Notes under the pieces: generated by a model
Told to the model about the DNA's origin: nothing
Databases searched by the model: none
Seen by the model: the letters and a program-made list of their open reading frames with translations, nothing else
Made by a program: the position numbers and the translations under genes
Shown: positions 6,590 through 16,093 of the stretch, in pieces
How the letters are laid out: every line of letters begins with the position of its first letter
Position numbering within the stretch: position 1 is the stretch's first letter
Assembly (NCBI GenBank): GCA_966212235.1
Contig: CBIHPP010000014.1
Coordinates: 1-64,000, forward strand
Origin: Niastella sp966212235
Lineage (GTDB): Bacteria > Bacteroidota > Bacteroidia > Chitinophagales > Chitinophagaceae
DNA length: 64,000 bases
Reading direction: 5' to 3'

Positions 6590-9500
6590 ATGTCATCGAA
6601 GATCTTTCTGCAATCGCTGCAAAGTAAATTAAAAGGTGGAAATGCCCGTTCAATCCATCTTAATGCATTGCCTGGTAGATTAGCCACGCGACTTGATGTT
6701 AAGCAATTAGACTCTATAGAAAACAATCTTTCAGATTGTTTTCTAACTACTTTGCTTACAAAGTCAAGTTTCGAGTTTAAAATATCATTTGATAAGATAG
6801 ATTTGAATGAGGTAAGTGGTGATGCGCAAAAGAAGTTAGGTGTTGTCGCCAAAAGACTGAATTCAATTATCATAGAAAATGAGGATTATTACAAAGAACA
6901 TGGCACAAAAACATTAGGGTTTGGGTTCCCTTTATTGATAAAAAGGTCAAGTAAAGACCCTACAAAAATTATAAAGGCGCCTTTGTTTATTTGGCCGCTA
7001 GAGGCTATTAAATCTAAAACGAAGGTAAACGAGTGGTTTTTTTTGCGAAATAAAACAATTCAGCCTAATGGAAAATTAACAGATGTAGATATTCATTCGG
7101 TTAGTATCAATGAGGTATTACTTTCTTTTATCAAAGGTGAAGACAATATAACATTACCTAACCTGTCAAGCGAATCACTTGAGGACGCACTTATTGATAA
7201 GTCCGAATTAATAGATGCGTGTGCAGGAGTCCTGGAGGCATTAAATTCCGGATCAAAAACAGATTATCTGAACACCCTAACGAAGAATTTTGCATCTTCA
7301 GTAAATGCCTTGCCGGATGCCGGTCAGATAGATACCATAGCCAATAATACAGCTTATATACATTTTGGTGGTGTATTTGGATTATTCAGGGCACAAAAGG
7401 AAAGTATCATTACGGATATTAGCAAGTTGCTGGAGCGATTTGGCGAATTTGAATTTGATGACATATCAATAGAGAATCTTTCGACAACCCCTTTCAGTGC
7501 TGTAAATACTGATCCTAGTCAGCAGGCGATTATCAGCACCTTGGAGACTGATATTAACCAAATTATACAAGGACCACCCGGAACTGGTAAAAGCCAGTCC
7601 CTGACTGCACTTATTGTCAATGCACTGGCCAATGGACTAAAATGCCTTGTAGTATGTGAAAAGAAAACAGCATTAGATGTACTCAAACGGAATATTGAAC
7701 GGATAAATCCGAAAATAGGTGCTTTTGTTGGAGTTATTGATGATGTGAATGATGACAGGGAAGCCATTGTGGATTCAGTGAGAGATCGTCAGAACGGTTT
7801 GCCGGTTACGTATTCATTGCAGCAGGTGCGGAGTCGTTATAACAGCTTAAAATCAGTATTAATAGAATCGGCAGCCTTGATTAATAAACAACATCTGGCC
7901 TTGGTGCAACCCGTCTACGATGAAAAAAGTTGGGCGCAGTTGGTAGGTCGATATTTGAAGTTAAAAAAGAAATACCCAGAAGTTCCCTTGAGAAACATAT
8001 TAAACAACGATGATTTTAACTTTCACGAAGATGATAAGGAACTGGATGAATTGTTAACGATCTTAAAACGTGGTAATAATCTATTTAATCAATCGCAGCG
8101 AATTCACCCTGTTTTTCAGCCACTTACCAATGATCTTTTTGAAGGGAAAACGACAGGGGAGGCCAGGGCAAAAATTGAACAATTTATTGCAAATGCGAAA
8201 TTGGAAATGCCTGTACTGGAAGCGAATATTCAACTGCTTCAAACAGAGGGGAAGAAATGGACTGAAGATTTTTCATCTTTAATTCCAGCAGTAATCAAAG
8301 ATGAAATAGAATCATATCTACCATACATCAGTGGCAGTAATCTTACTCATAAAAAGTTGCCGCATTCATTTGCTCATGAACAAAAAATAGATCACCTGTT
8401 AGTAACATTGGAATCGTTGAATTTCAAAGCAAAAAAAATCAGGCTAACTTATCAGGATGCATTATGTCATCAGTATAATAGTTACTATGAGCAATTAAAA
8501 AATACGTTGTCTACTTACCTGTCCTTTGCCGAAAATAGTATTGAGCAATACGGTAATGATCTTTTAGACAATAGTAGTAGTGCAAGGTTCAAAACTAATA
8601 TATTCAGTTTGTTTTCCAGTAAATACAAGCAAGTAAAGCAAAACAGGATAGAGATAAGAAGCCGTATAACTGAAGTGCGGCAAATTCATCTTCAAAAAAA
8701 TTACATTCATCATCAATATAATGACCATTCGGAAACTGTCGACCTTAGCTTCTATTTAAGTAATATTAAAGAATTGTATCAAAAAACAACCATTTGGGCA
8801 AAAGAATATCCGGATACAATTAATACCTGGTTGTCTAACATTAAAGAAGAGCATTTTCATACAGATTTCAATGCTTTGAAACTTGAAGTGATTCCATTAT
8901 TTGAACAGTTTAGAACATTGGCACATACACTAAAAAAGGACTATGGTATAATTCCGGGTACAAATGTTTCAGATATTAATACATTAATTCATGCAATTCC
9001 TAATCTAATTGATCAGTTGAATATTCAGCAGCGAAATTTCAAATCATTCCGCGATTATAGTGAGCTTCGAGGTTCTTCTTATAAAAACCTGGAAACGTCT
9101 TTGACTATTTTAGAGCATAACAAAGGAGCGGGAAAAATTCATTGTCAGTTGATTAAGCCATACAATAACTTAGAAGATGCGAAGAATCTATGTGTCACGA
9201 TAAAAAAGGAGTTGGATGTAATAAGTAATCAGTTACATGATTTTAGGATTTACCACGAGTGGCGTTCTTTCTTCCTTGGTCTTAATCAATCACAACAGGC
9301 ACTTATTACATCGATTAGTACACAATTGGAGGGTTCATGGACTGACGGTTTTGAATGCTGGTATTTATTCTGGGTGCTTTCTCTTTATGAACCCCAGAAT
9401 CTACCAAAAGGTGATTATGAATTGCAACAGTATCAACAACAGAAAAAAGACTTTAATAAAGCTCAACTAGACAATATAGTGTCACGATGGATGGAGCAGC

Positions 9501-11071
9501 AAGCTGTTGCTATTCGGAATTATAAAGCGCGAGGGCTTGCTATTAATAGCTTGTTTAACAAGAAGGGCGCTAAAGGAATGCGTCGTAATTCATTACGAAC
9601 CATTGTGAGATCTGAGTTTGAACTTTTTACGGATTTTTTTCCTGTACTATTACTCAATCCTTCTGTTTGTAGTTCTATCCTTCCCCTCGAGGAAGGTATT
9701 TTTGACATAGTTATATTTGATGAGGCCAGCCAGTTAAGGCTGGAAGATACTTATGCAGCGTTGATAAGAGGGAAAGCAAAAATAGTTTCAGGCGACAAAC
9801 ACCAGATGGCTCCATCCTCATATTTTGAGGGTACCGGTGCGCTACTTGATCCATTTGATAATGAAGAAGTGGAAGCCGACGAGGATGAAGAAACTGATAG
9901 AAGCGCTCTACAGGCAACGCAGCGTAACCTGGCTGATAGCGAATCGCTACTTGCTTACGCAGTCGATAAGGGGTTTAAGGAATCTTATCTGAATGTCCAT
10001 TACCGGTCACAGCATCCTTTTTTGATTGATTTTTCCAATCATGCTTTTTATGGAAGTCGTTTGATACCTGTTCCTGCCATGCAAGATTATATTCCAATTG
10101 AGTATTTGCAAGTAAATGGGTTATATGAGGGACAAGTTAACAAGGTTGAGGCATTGAAAGTAGTGGCATTGTTAAAGCAGATAATGAAATCGCATGATAA
10201 AAACTCATGTCCGAGTGTTGGAGTTGCTACATTTAACATTTACCAACGTAATCTGATTTATGAAGAAATTAGGAATGAACGGCAGGCTGATCCACTGTTT
10301 GATAATTTGATGGCCCAGGCTGGTGATTCATTCTTTGTTAAAAACCTTGAAAATATACAAGGTGATGAACGGGATATCATAATCATTTCTACAACCTTTG
10401 GACGTAAATTAAATGGTTCTTTTTCCCAGAGTTTCGGCCCCATCATTCAAGGAAAAGGGCATCGGATGCTAAATGTAATTATTACTCGCGCCAAACAAAA
10501 AGTATATCTATGCACTTCTTTCCCGGAAGAGTATTTGAGCCAATATTCGTTACTGATTCAGCAAAAGGGAATAAAAGGACGTGGCATCCTATACGCTTAT
10601 TTTACTTACGCCAGAGCCGTAAGTGAACAGAACAATGAATTGCGCATCGGCTTATTGAATTTGTTGAGTCAATATTGCACCGATAAGCATTATGATATAA
10701 CTGAGCCTTCAGTTGGTTCCGAATCTCCTTTTGAGGATGAGGTCTATGAGCGATTGGCACAACATATAGGTGCTGACCGAATAGAACAACAATTCAAAAT
10801 AGGTGGTTTCCGGATAGATATGATCGTCCGTCACAAACAATCAGGTATACCATTTATTGCTCTGGAATGCGATGGTGCCAAGTACCATACGAGTCCAGAA
10901 GCATATGCCTGGGATTGTTTCCGGCAAGAGCAATTGGAACGTTACGGATTTATATTCTACAGGATATGGTCTACAAACTGGTGGGACGCTGCAGACCAGG
11001 AATTAGTGCATTTGTTAGATTTTATTAGGAACCAGGATATGGAGGCTGTTAATACTTGTAATAATATATAA
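6590..11071 (+). CDS. SF1 helicase fused to Vsr/DUF559-like nuclease (putative antiphage protein)
   Basis: The protein has 1493 residues from ATG 6590 (MSSKIFLQSLQSKLKG); a TTG at 6557 gives a less natural start. An N-terminal segment of about 320 residues resembles the DUF4011-type region. Walker A GPPGTGKSQSL starts at residue 328, followed by a long helical insertion. Walker B IVIFDEASQ has D1044-E1045, with later SF1 motifs SGDKHQMAP, NVHYRSQHP, ENIQGDERDIIIIS and NVIITRAK. The C-terminal 115 residues form a PD-(D/E)XK nuclease (FRIDMIVRH, ALECDGAKYH). Single-gene helicase-Vsr fusions of this architecture were reported as antiphage (Hhe, in Gao et al. 2020, from memory); the assignment is by architecture only. 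The DUF1016 nuclease lies upstream, suggesting a two-gene defence unit. Confidence 0.88.
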   Translation: MSSKIFLQSLQSKLKGGNARSIHLNALPGRLATRLDVKQLDSIENNLSDCFLTTLLTKSSFEFKISFDKIDLNEVSGDAQKKLGVVAKRLNSIIIENEDYYKEHGTKTLGFGFPLLIKRSSKDPTKIIKAPLFIWPLEAIKSKTKVNEWFFLRNKTIQPNGKLTDVDIHSVSINEVLLSFIKGEDNITLPNLSSESLEDALIDKSELIDACAGVLEALNSGSKTDYLNTLTKNFASSVNALPDAGQIDTIANNTAYIHFGGVFGLFRAQKESIITDISKLLERFGEFEFDDISIENLSTTPFSAVNTDPSQQAIISTLETDINQIIQGPPGTGKSQSLTALIVNALANGLKCLVVCEKKTALDVLKRNIERINPKIGAFVGVIDDVNDDREAIVDSVRDRQNGLPVTYSLQQVRSRYNSLKSVLIESAALINKQHLALVQPVYDEKSWAQLVGRYLKLKKKYPEVPLRNILNNDDFNFHEDDKELDELLTILKRGNNLFNQSQRIHPVFQPLTNDLFEGKTTGEARAKIEQFIANAKLEMPVLEANIQLLQTEGKKWTEDFSSLIPAVIKDEIESYLPYISGSNLTHKKLPHSFAHEQKIDHLLVTLESLNFKAKKIRLTYQDALCHQYNSYYEQLKNTLSTYLSFAENSIEQYGNDLLDNSSSARFKTNIFSLFSSKYKQVKQNRIEIRSRITEVRQIHLQKNYIHHQYNDHSETVDLSFYLSNIKELYQKTTIWAKEYPDTINTWLSNIKEEHFHTDFNALKLEVIPLFEQFRTLAHTLKKDYGIIPGTNVSDINTLIHAIPNLIDQLNIQQRNFKSFRDYSELRGSSYKNLETSLTILEHNKGAGKIHCQLIKPYNNLEDAKNLCVTIKKELDVISNQLHDFRIYHEWRSFFLGLNQSQQALITSISTQLEGSWTDGFECWYLFWVLSLYEPQNLPKGDYELQQYQQQKKDFNKAQLDNIVSRWMEQQAVAIRNYKARGLAINSLFNKKGAKGMRRNSLRTIVRSEFELFTDFFPVLLLNPSVCSSILPLEEGIFDIVIFDEASQLRLEDTYAALIRGKAKIVSGDKHQMAPSSYFEGTGALLDPFDNEEVEADEDEETDRSALQATQRNLADSESLLAYAVDKGFKESYLNVHYRSQHPFLIDFSNHAFYGSRLIPVPAMQDYIPIEYLQVNGLYEGQVNKVEALKVVALLKQIMKSHDKNSCPSVGVATFNIYQRNLIYEEIRNERQADPLFDNLMAQAGDSFFVKNLENIQGDERDIIIISTTFGRKLNGSFSQSFGPIIQGKGHRMLNVIITRAKQKVYLCTSFPEEYLSQYSLLIQQKGIKGRGILYAYFTYARAVSEQNNELRIGLLNLLSQYCTDKHYDITEPSVGSESPFEDEVYERLAQHIGADRIEQQFKIGGFRIDMIVRHKQSGIPFIALECDGAKYHTSPEAYAWDCFRQEQLERYGFIFYRIWSTNWWDAADQELVHLLDFIRNQDMEAVNTCNNI

Positions 11072-11126
11072 TTTAACGAGCTGAGCCTTTAATTTTTGTG
11101 GAAAGGTATAGGTACTTGTATAATTA

Positions 11127-12194
11127 TTAAAACGCAACCACCTCCCAAAACGCCTTCTTCGGTTGCCGATCCTGATCGAACAATAACGGGTAGTTTTTGC
11201 GGCCGGCTACGGGATAGGTATCCAGCCAGGTATACCGGTCGCTTACACCCCAACAGGTAACACCAGTGATCACGTTCTTATAGTCACGGAAAATAGCGAA
11301 CACCTTTTTATATTGTTCCAGTTGCTGTTGCTCGCGTTCCGGGGTGAACGTATCCACATCAGTAGGCAACTTTTGGCGGCGGTTCTTTTCCCAGGGGTAA
11401 ACAGATATATCGAGTTCAGTGAACTGTACTTTCAACCCGAGTGACGAATATTTTTCAATGGCGGTACGCAAGTCATTTTCTTTGGGCTCGGTTAATGACC
11501 AATGCGCCTGTAATCCCACGCCATGAACGGGCACTTTGGCATCAACCAGTTTTTTCAACAGCTGGTAGATCCGTTCTCTTTTTCCGGGCCGTTCGGTATT
11601 GTAATCATTATAGAACAATACAGCATCGGGATCGGCTGCATGCGCATATTCAAACGCCTTGATGATAAAATCGTCGCCACAGATCTGGTACCATAAAGAA
11701 TTGCGTAAGATCCGGCTGTTGTCATCGTCAACTGCTTCGTTCACAACATCCCAGGCATATATCTTTCCTTTATACCGGCTCACGACGGTGGTAATGTGTT
11801 CCTTCAGGCGATTCAATAATACTTCTTTGGTCACCGTGTCGCCGGCGGCATCTTTAAATAACCAGCGGGGCGTTTGTTCATGCCAGCACAATGCATGACC
11901 GCGTACCTTCATCCCATGCTTCTGCGCAAAGCTGACGATGGAATCGGCCGTCGCCCAATTATACCGGTTCTCTTCAGGATGTATAGGTCCCATCTTCATG
12001 GCATTTTCCGGCGTGATGCTGTTGAACTGTTCTATGATGAGTTGTGCATCTGGACCGGAAAGCGAGCGCATACTAACTGCAGTCCCGATCGGGAAATAAG
12101 CTGCATAATAATCTTTCAAGCCTTTTGTTGTATCCTGACCGAATAGTGATGCAGACAAAATCAGTATGAAGCAGGCAAAAATTACTTTTTTCAT
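11127..12194 (-). CDS. Endo-1,4-beta-xylanase, GH10
   Basis: The protein has 355 residues with a signal peptide (1-19, ending SLFGQ) and a single GH10 barrel with no binding module. It has the GH10 landmarks ITPENAMKMG, RGHALCWHEQ, WDVVNEAVDD with acid/base E153, and QFTELDIS with nucleophile E260. It hydrolyses internal beta-1,4 bonds of xylan outside the cytoplasm, in line with its export signal. It is the last gene of the minus-strand run lacI-GH67-SDR-GH115-GH10 and starts 11 bp after the GH115 stop, so the two are almost certainly co-transcribed. Length and motifs are normal for the family. Expression is probably under the LacI-type regulator at 18321. Confidence 0.95.
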   Translation of the reverse strand: MKKVIFACFILILSASLFGQDTTKGLKDYYAAYFPIGTAVSMRSLSGPDAQLIIEQFNSITPENAMKMGPIHPEENRYNWATADSIVSFAQKHGMKVRGHALCWHEQTPRWLFKDAAGDTVTKEVLLNRLKEHITTVVSRYKGKIYAWDVVNEAVDDDNSRILRNSLWYQICGDDFIIKAFEYAHAADPDAVLFYNDYNTERPGKRERIYQLLKKLVDAKVPVHGVGLQAHWSLTEPKENDLRTAIEKYSSLGLKVQFTELDISVYPWEKNRRQKLPTDVDTFTPEREQQQLEQYKKVFAIFRDYKNVITGVTCWGVSDRYTWLDTYPVAGRKNYPLLFDQDRQPKKAFWEVVAF

Positions 12195-12205
12195 TCTCGT
12201 GTTTT

Positions 12206-15079
12206 CTAGCGGTTAAATATTTTCCATCCTAATTTTATTGCGTGGCCGACCGTCGGTGGCCCGAGGTAGCTTTTTCGCACCCCGCCCCAATCGATCACTA
12301 TTTTCTGCAGCACAATACCGGGATCAACAGCCCATATTTTCAATGTATGATGGCCGGCCTTCTTTAGGGTATGTACGGATGTAGGGATGCGGATGTTATC
12401 ACTCACCGATTTCGCCCACGCCCGTTCTGAATGATCTGCATGCAGGTTGATAATTTGCGGTGTTTCATTGTCGAATGAAACGGCATATTGCAATCCGGCT
12501 GATTCATTGAAGGGCAGGGTAGGCGAACAGTACACCATTACTTTGGTAGAACCAGAATCTATTGTATACAGGTTATATTCGAGATGAGAGGCATTTTGTT
12601 CAAAATTGGTTGAATGTTGAACAGGCGGCCAATAAGTGATGCCGTTACCGGTGCGGCCGATATCCTGTATTTTCTCCCAACGACCGTCTTTTTCATGAAC
12701 TGCTTTTGAAAACTGGTCGGCCTCCATGGAAATATAACCATTGCTTTCAACATAGGTTTTTGTTGCTATGCCTGGCGCCTTCATTTTTTTAAGGATCGCA
12801 AAAACGATCACTTCCTTTTTATTGGGTCCGTTAATGGTAATGGGAATACGATGAGTGCCGTAAGGAACAAGCGGCCAGTTCACATGGATCCATATCCTTT
12901 CTTCTTTATTGATATCGCCGTGGTATGATGATAACGGCAACCAGGGAATGTTGGTGTAAATGGTATATCTAAATGAATTTGTGCTTCGGTTGAAGATATC
13001 GATATAATGCTTTTCCGGATGTTGCGAATTAAATTCAGGCAGGATCGCTGTAGTCGTATCATCGGGCCATACCGATTCCGAACCTTCAAGGGCAATGCCA
13101 AACTGCGCATGCTCTGTCGGCGTAATGGTTTTTATGGCCGGCATTTTGTTAACCGGCGGTTGTTGCCAGTACGTGTAGCCTATGTGTGTTTGATCCATCA
13201 TGTGATTCCATTTTCCATTGGCCATTACATGATTGTAATAATGACTGAGCAGGGAATCGGCAGTATATAATTCCTGAACGCGGGAAGCCAGGTCGTTGGT
13301 TGCTACGCGGCCCTGCTTCGCATATAAATAATTTTTGCCGGCGGTAACATACAATTCATTCAGATTGGCACTGGCTTTTATGGGAAACAGCACCAATTGA
13401 TAGAACGCATCTTTATAGGCGGCCGGTAACAGGCTGTCAATTTTTTCGGCTTGTATAACCAATGCATTATAATCACGTACTACATGATCTGCTTCCTGGT
13501 AATTGACCTGGCTATAAGTATTCGGCTCCAACAGTTCGGGTTTGCGGCGGCTGTTGTATTGTGTATATTTTGTAAGCAGGTCAGAAATTTCTTTTGCATG
13601 CGTTGCGCCAAACTGTTGTGTAGCCCAGGCCAGTGTATATTCCCGGGAACGGTCCTTGGTATATTTTGATGGCGCCCAGGCATAATCAAGAAAGAAAGAT
13701 ATCGGCAATTCCATGGGTTTGAGGTCGCCTACATTTACGATCCAGATGCGGTTCACGCCATATTCATAAGCCAGGTGCATTTGTTCCCAGGTGCGGGAAA
13801 TGGTGTTGGTATTGATCCATTTGTAATTGCGCGGGCCGCCTACATAATCAAAGTGGTAATAGATGCCGTAGCCGCCGGCGCGTGCAGGGGCATTGCGTTT
13901 GGGCAGTTTGCGAATGTTGCCCCAGTTGTCGTCGCACAATAACAGGGTGATATCATCAGGCACCCGCATGCCATTATCATAATAATCCTGCACTTCTTTA
14001 TACAGGGCCCACAGTTGCGGAGTGGCAGTGGCATCTTTTCCGGTGACCTGCGTAAGGATCTTTCGTTGATCGGTAACAATTCTTTCCAGCAAAGCGATAT
14101 TGCTTTTTTCGCTCATGGGCTCATCGCCATCGCCCCGCATGCCTACGGTAACAATGCTTTCATACGACCGGTTACGGCGAATGCCTGCTTCCCAGAATTT
14201 TTTCAATGCTACTTCGTTGGAATCGTAATTCCATTTCCCTTTTCCATAGCGCCGCCATTCATCATGCGCACGGAGCATGGGTTCGTGATGACTGGTGCCG
14301 ATAACAATGCCATACTGATCGGCGACAACCGGGTTCAGGGTATCGTCATCGTAAAAAGCATTGCCCCACATAGCGGGCCACAGGTAATTGGCTTTGAGCC
14401 GAAGCAACAGTTCAAATACCTTTTCATAGAATAAATGATTGACCCCGCCAAAAGTGGCCTTGCTCCAACCAGATAATGCCGGCGCTTCATCGTTCAAAAA
14501 AATGCCGCGGTAGGTTATGCCCGGTGCTTCAAATTGTTTACTGCTGCTTTTATACCAGCACTCGTTGCTGGTTTTTACCGGCACATCGGCCCACCAATAC
14601 CAGGGTGACACCCCAAGCTGTTTCGATAATTCAAAAACGCCAAAGGCCGTTCCGCGTTTATCACTGCCTGTAATCACCAGGGCCCTGTCAACACCGGGCC
14701 AGGGCTGTTGAATGACCTGGAGTTGAAACGCTTCCCATTTTCCTATCAGGCTATCAACCGACAGTTTATGTGCTGCAACCAGTTGGTTGATGAGCGGCGA
14801 TTGATCTAATGAACCAATTACAATGATATTTTTAGGTGGTAGGGTAAGAGCGTGTGTGGTGTCTGGTTTATTACCTGTAACTTTTTCAATATCGGTTTGC
14901 AATAAAGCGGCTGCTTTTTGCACCAGCCAGTGGTCATTGGCATCTACATAGATGGGCGTTGCTTTTTTAGCGGCAACGATGGGAAAGGCGCCAGGCTCGT
15001 TTTTAGAGAGAATGGCCTGTTGGGCAAAAATACCACTGATGGAAAAATTGATCAATATAGCAAATACTGTTTTTTTCAT
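12206..15079 (-). CDS. Xylan alpha-1,2-glucuronidase, GH115
   Basis: The protein has 957 residues with a signal peptide (1-19, ending SGIFAQ), and its length is typical of GH115. Residues 140-190 carry GSDKRGTAFGVFELSKQLG and WYWWADVPV. The barrel follows with GGVNHLFYEKVFELLLRLKA, LWPAMWGNAFYDDD, TSHHEPMLRA, MRGDGDEPMS, LLLCDDNWGN and GGYGIYYHFDYVGGPRNYKW. A C-terminal beta-rich domain covers about 780-955. The family removes 4-O-methylglucuronic acid from internal xylose units of polymeric glucuronoxylan, complementing GH67, which acts on chain ends. It lies between the SDR and the GH10 xylanase on the minus strand. The 216-bp gap to the SDR holds an imperfect hairpin (15250-15281). Confidence 0.93.
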   Translation of the reverse strand: MKKTVFAILINFSISGIFAQQAILSKNEPGAFPIVAAKKATPIYVDANDHWLVQKAAALLQTDIEKVTGNKPDTTHALTLPPKNIIVIGSLDQSPLINQLVAAHKLSVDSLIGKWEAFQLQVIQQPWPGVDRALVITGSDKRGTAFGVFELSKQLGVSPWYWWADVPVKTSNECWYKSSSKQFEAPGITYRGIFLNDEAPALSGWSKATFGGVNHLFYEKVFELLLRLKANYLWPAMWGNAFYDDDTLNPVVADQYGIVIGTSHHEPMLRAHDEWRRYGKGKWNYDSNEVALKKFWEAGIRRNRSYESIVTVGMRGDGDEPMSEKSNIALLERIVTDQRKILTQVTGKDATATPQLWALYKEVQDYYDNGMRVPDDITLLLCDDNWGNIRKLPKRNAPARAGGYGIYYHFDYVGGPRNYKWINTNTISRTWEQMHLAYEYGVNRIWIVNVGDLKPMELPISFFLDYAWAPSKYTKDRSREYTLAWATQQFGATHAKEISDLLTKYTQYNSRRKPELLEPNTYSQVNYQEADHVVRDYNALVIQAEKIDSLLPAAYKDAFYQLVLFPIKASANLNELYVTAGKNYLYAKQGRVATNDLASRVQELYTADSLLSHYYNHVMANGKWNHMMDQTHIGYTYWQQPPVNKMPAIKTITPTEHAQFGIALEGSESVWPDDTTTAILPEFNSQHPEKHYIDIFNRSTNSFRYTIYTNIPWLPLSSYHGDINKEERIWIHVNWPLVPYGTHRIPITINGPNKKEVIVFAILKKMKAPGIATKTYVESNGYISMEADQFSKAVHEKDGRWEKIQDIGRTGNGITYWPPVQHSTNFEQNASHLEYNLYTIDSGSTKVMVYCSPTLPFNESAGLQYAVSFDNETPQIINLHADHSERAWAKSVSDNIRIPTSVHTLKKAGHHTLKIWAVDPGIVLQKIVIDWGGVRKSYLGPPTVGHAIKLGWKIFNR

Positions 15080-15249
15080 ATAGCAATAGCGACCTTAAAA
15101 GCCAAACCGGAAATTCGTTATTTTAAATGTATGATGGCCATGGGTAAAACAAAAGTGTCAGCTATTTAAACAAAAGTGACCACATGAAGGGGTGTCGCGG
15201 CCTGAGCGGAGGATCTCTGTTGCGCCTTGCGGAAGATAGGTAAGTGAAA

Positions 15250-15281
15250 CCGTGGCATGGCTGTGAGATACCATACCACGG
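15250..15281. repeat. Inverted repeat between SDR and GH115
   Basis: CCGTGGCATGG (15250-15260) and CCATACCACGG (15271-15281) pair at 10 of 11 positions around a 10-bp loop. There is no strong T-run on the minus strand, so it may be an RNA-processing or attenuation hairpin rather than a full terminator within the operon. Confidence 0.5.
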
Positions 15282-15295
15282 CTGTCAGAAAAAAT

Positions 15296-16045
15296 TTAAA
15301 ACCCGATCGAGTTACCGCCATCAACCGGCAGCACCACGCCCGTGATATATTTGGATGAATCGGTTGCCAGGAACAAGGCGGCATCGCCGATATCACCGGG
15401 TGCACCCATGGCGCCCATGGGCGTACGTCCTAATGCTTTATTTTTACGTTCTACATCCTGGTTAAATGCTTTGGATGTCATATCTGTGGCAATAAATCCG
15501 GGCGCAATACAATTGATGCGAATGCCCTGTGGTGATAACTCCACTGCCATGGCCCGCGTCATACCTTCAATAGCCGTTTTGGAAGCCGAATAGGCAATCA
15601 CTTTTGGAATACCGTATTGCGCTGCCATGGAACTGATGTTGACGATACTGCCTTTTTTATTGGGCATCATGGTCTTTACCACTTCGCGGGTCAATGCAAA
15701 TACGGCCACTAAATTGGTCTGTAAAACTTTTTGAAAATCTTCATTGGTTACCTCGGTAAATTCTTTTTTCATATTGATACCGGCGTTATTCACCAGGATG
15801 TCGATATGTCCAAATTGGGTAATTACATCTTTCACCAGGGCAGGGATAGCCTCCAGATCACTTAAATCGGCAACTATGGGTATGCACAGGGCGCCCAGTT
15901 TTTGTTTGGCCTGGTGCAGTTTTTCGGGATCACGGCCTACAATGACCGTAGTAATGTTATGCTGCACAAATTTTTCTGTAATGGCCAGCCCTATACCGGA
16001 ACCACCTCCGGTTACGATCGCTACTGTCTGGGTAACTGTGTTCAT
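15296..16045 (-). CDS. SDR oxidoreductase, candidate mannonate/fructuronate oxidoreductase
   Basis: The protein has 249 residues, a classical short-chain dehydrogenase of normal length. It has the cofactor motif TGGGSGIG (12-19), NNAG (86-89), the catalytic serine in NISSM (138/139), Y152 and K156 in YSASK, and the C-terminal VLPVDGG. It has no signal peptide, so it is cytoplasmic. Sequence alone gives only an SDR of the gluconate-5-dehydrogenase/3-oxoacyl reductase type. The context of GH67 and GH115 glucuronidases and a mannonate dehydratase, with no UxuB in sight, suggests it reduces fructuronate to mannonate. That assignment is inference. It starts 48 bp after GH67 on the same strand. Confidence 0.88.
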   Translation of the reverse strand: MNTVTQTVAIVTGGGSGIGLAITEKFVQHNITTVIVGRDPEKLHQAKQKLGALCIPIVADLSDLEAIPALVKDVITQFGHIDILVNNAGINMKKEFTEVTNEDFQKVLQTNLVAVFALTREVVKTMMPNKKGSIVNISSMAAQYGIPKVIAYSASKTAIEGMTRAMAVELSPQGIRINCIAPGFIATDMTSKAFNQDVERKNKALGRTPMGAMGAPGDIGDAALFLATDSSKYITGVVLPVDGGNSIGF

Positions 16046-16093
16046 GTATTCTATGTTTATGGATCTTGTATTTAATATTTTACGACCATCACA

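Noticed and set aside
14015..14434. 139-residue plus-strand ORF
   Set aside because: It lies entirely antisense to the GH115 gene, whose motifs are clear in this stretch.
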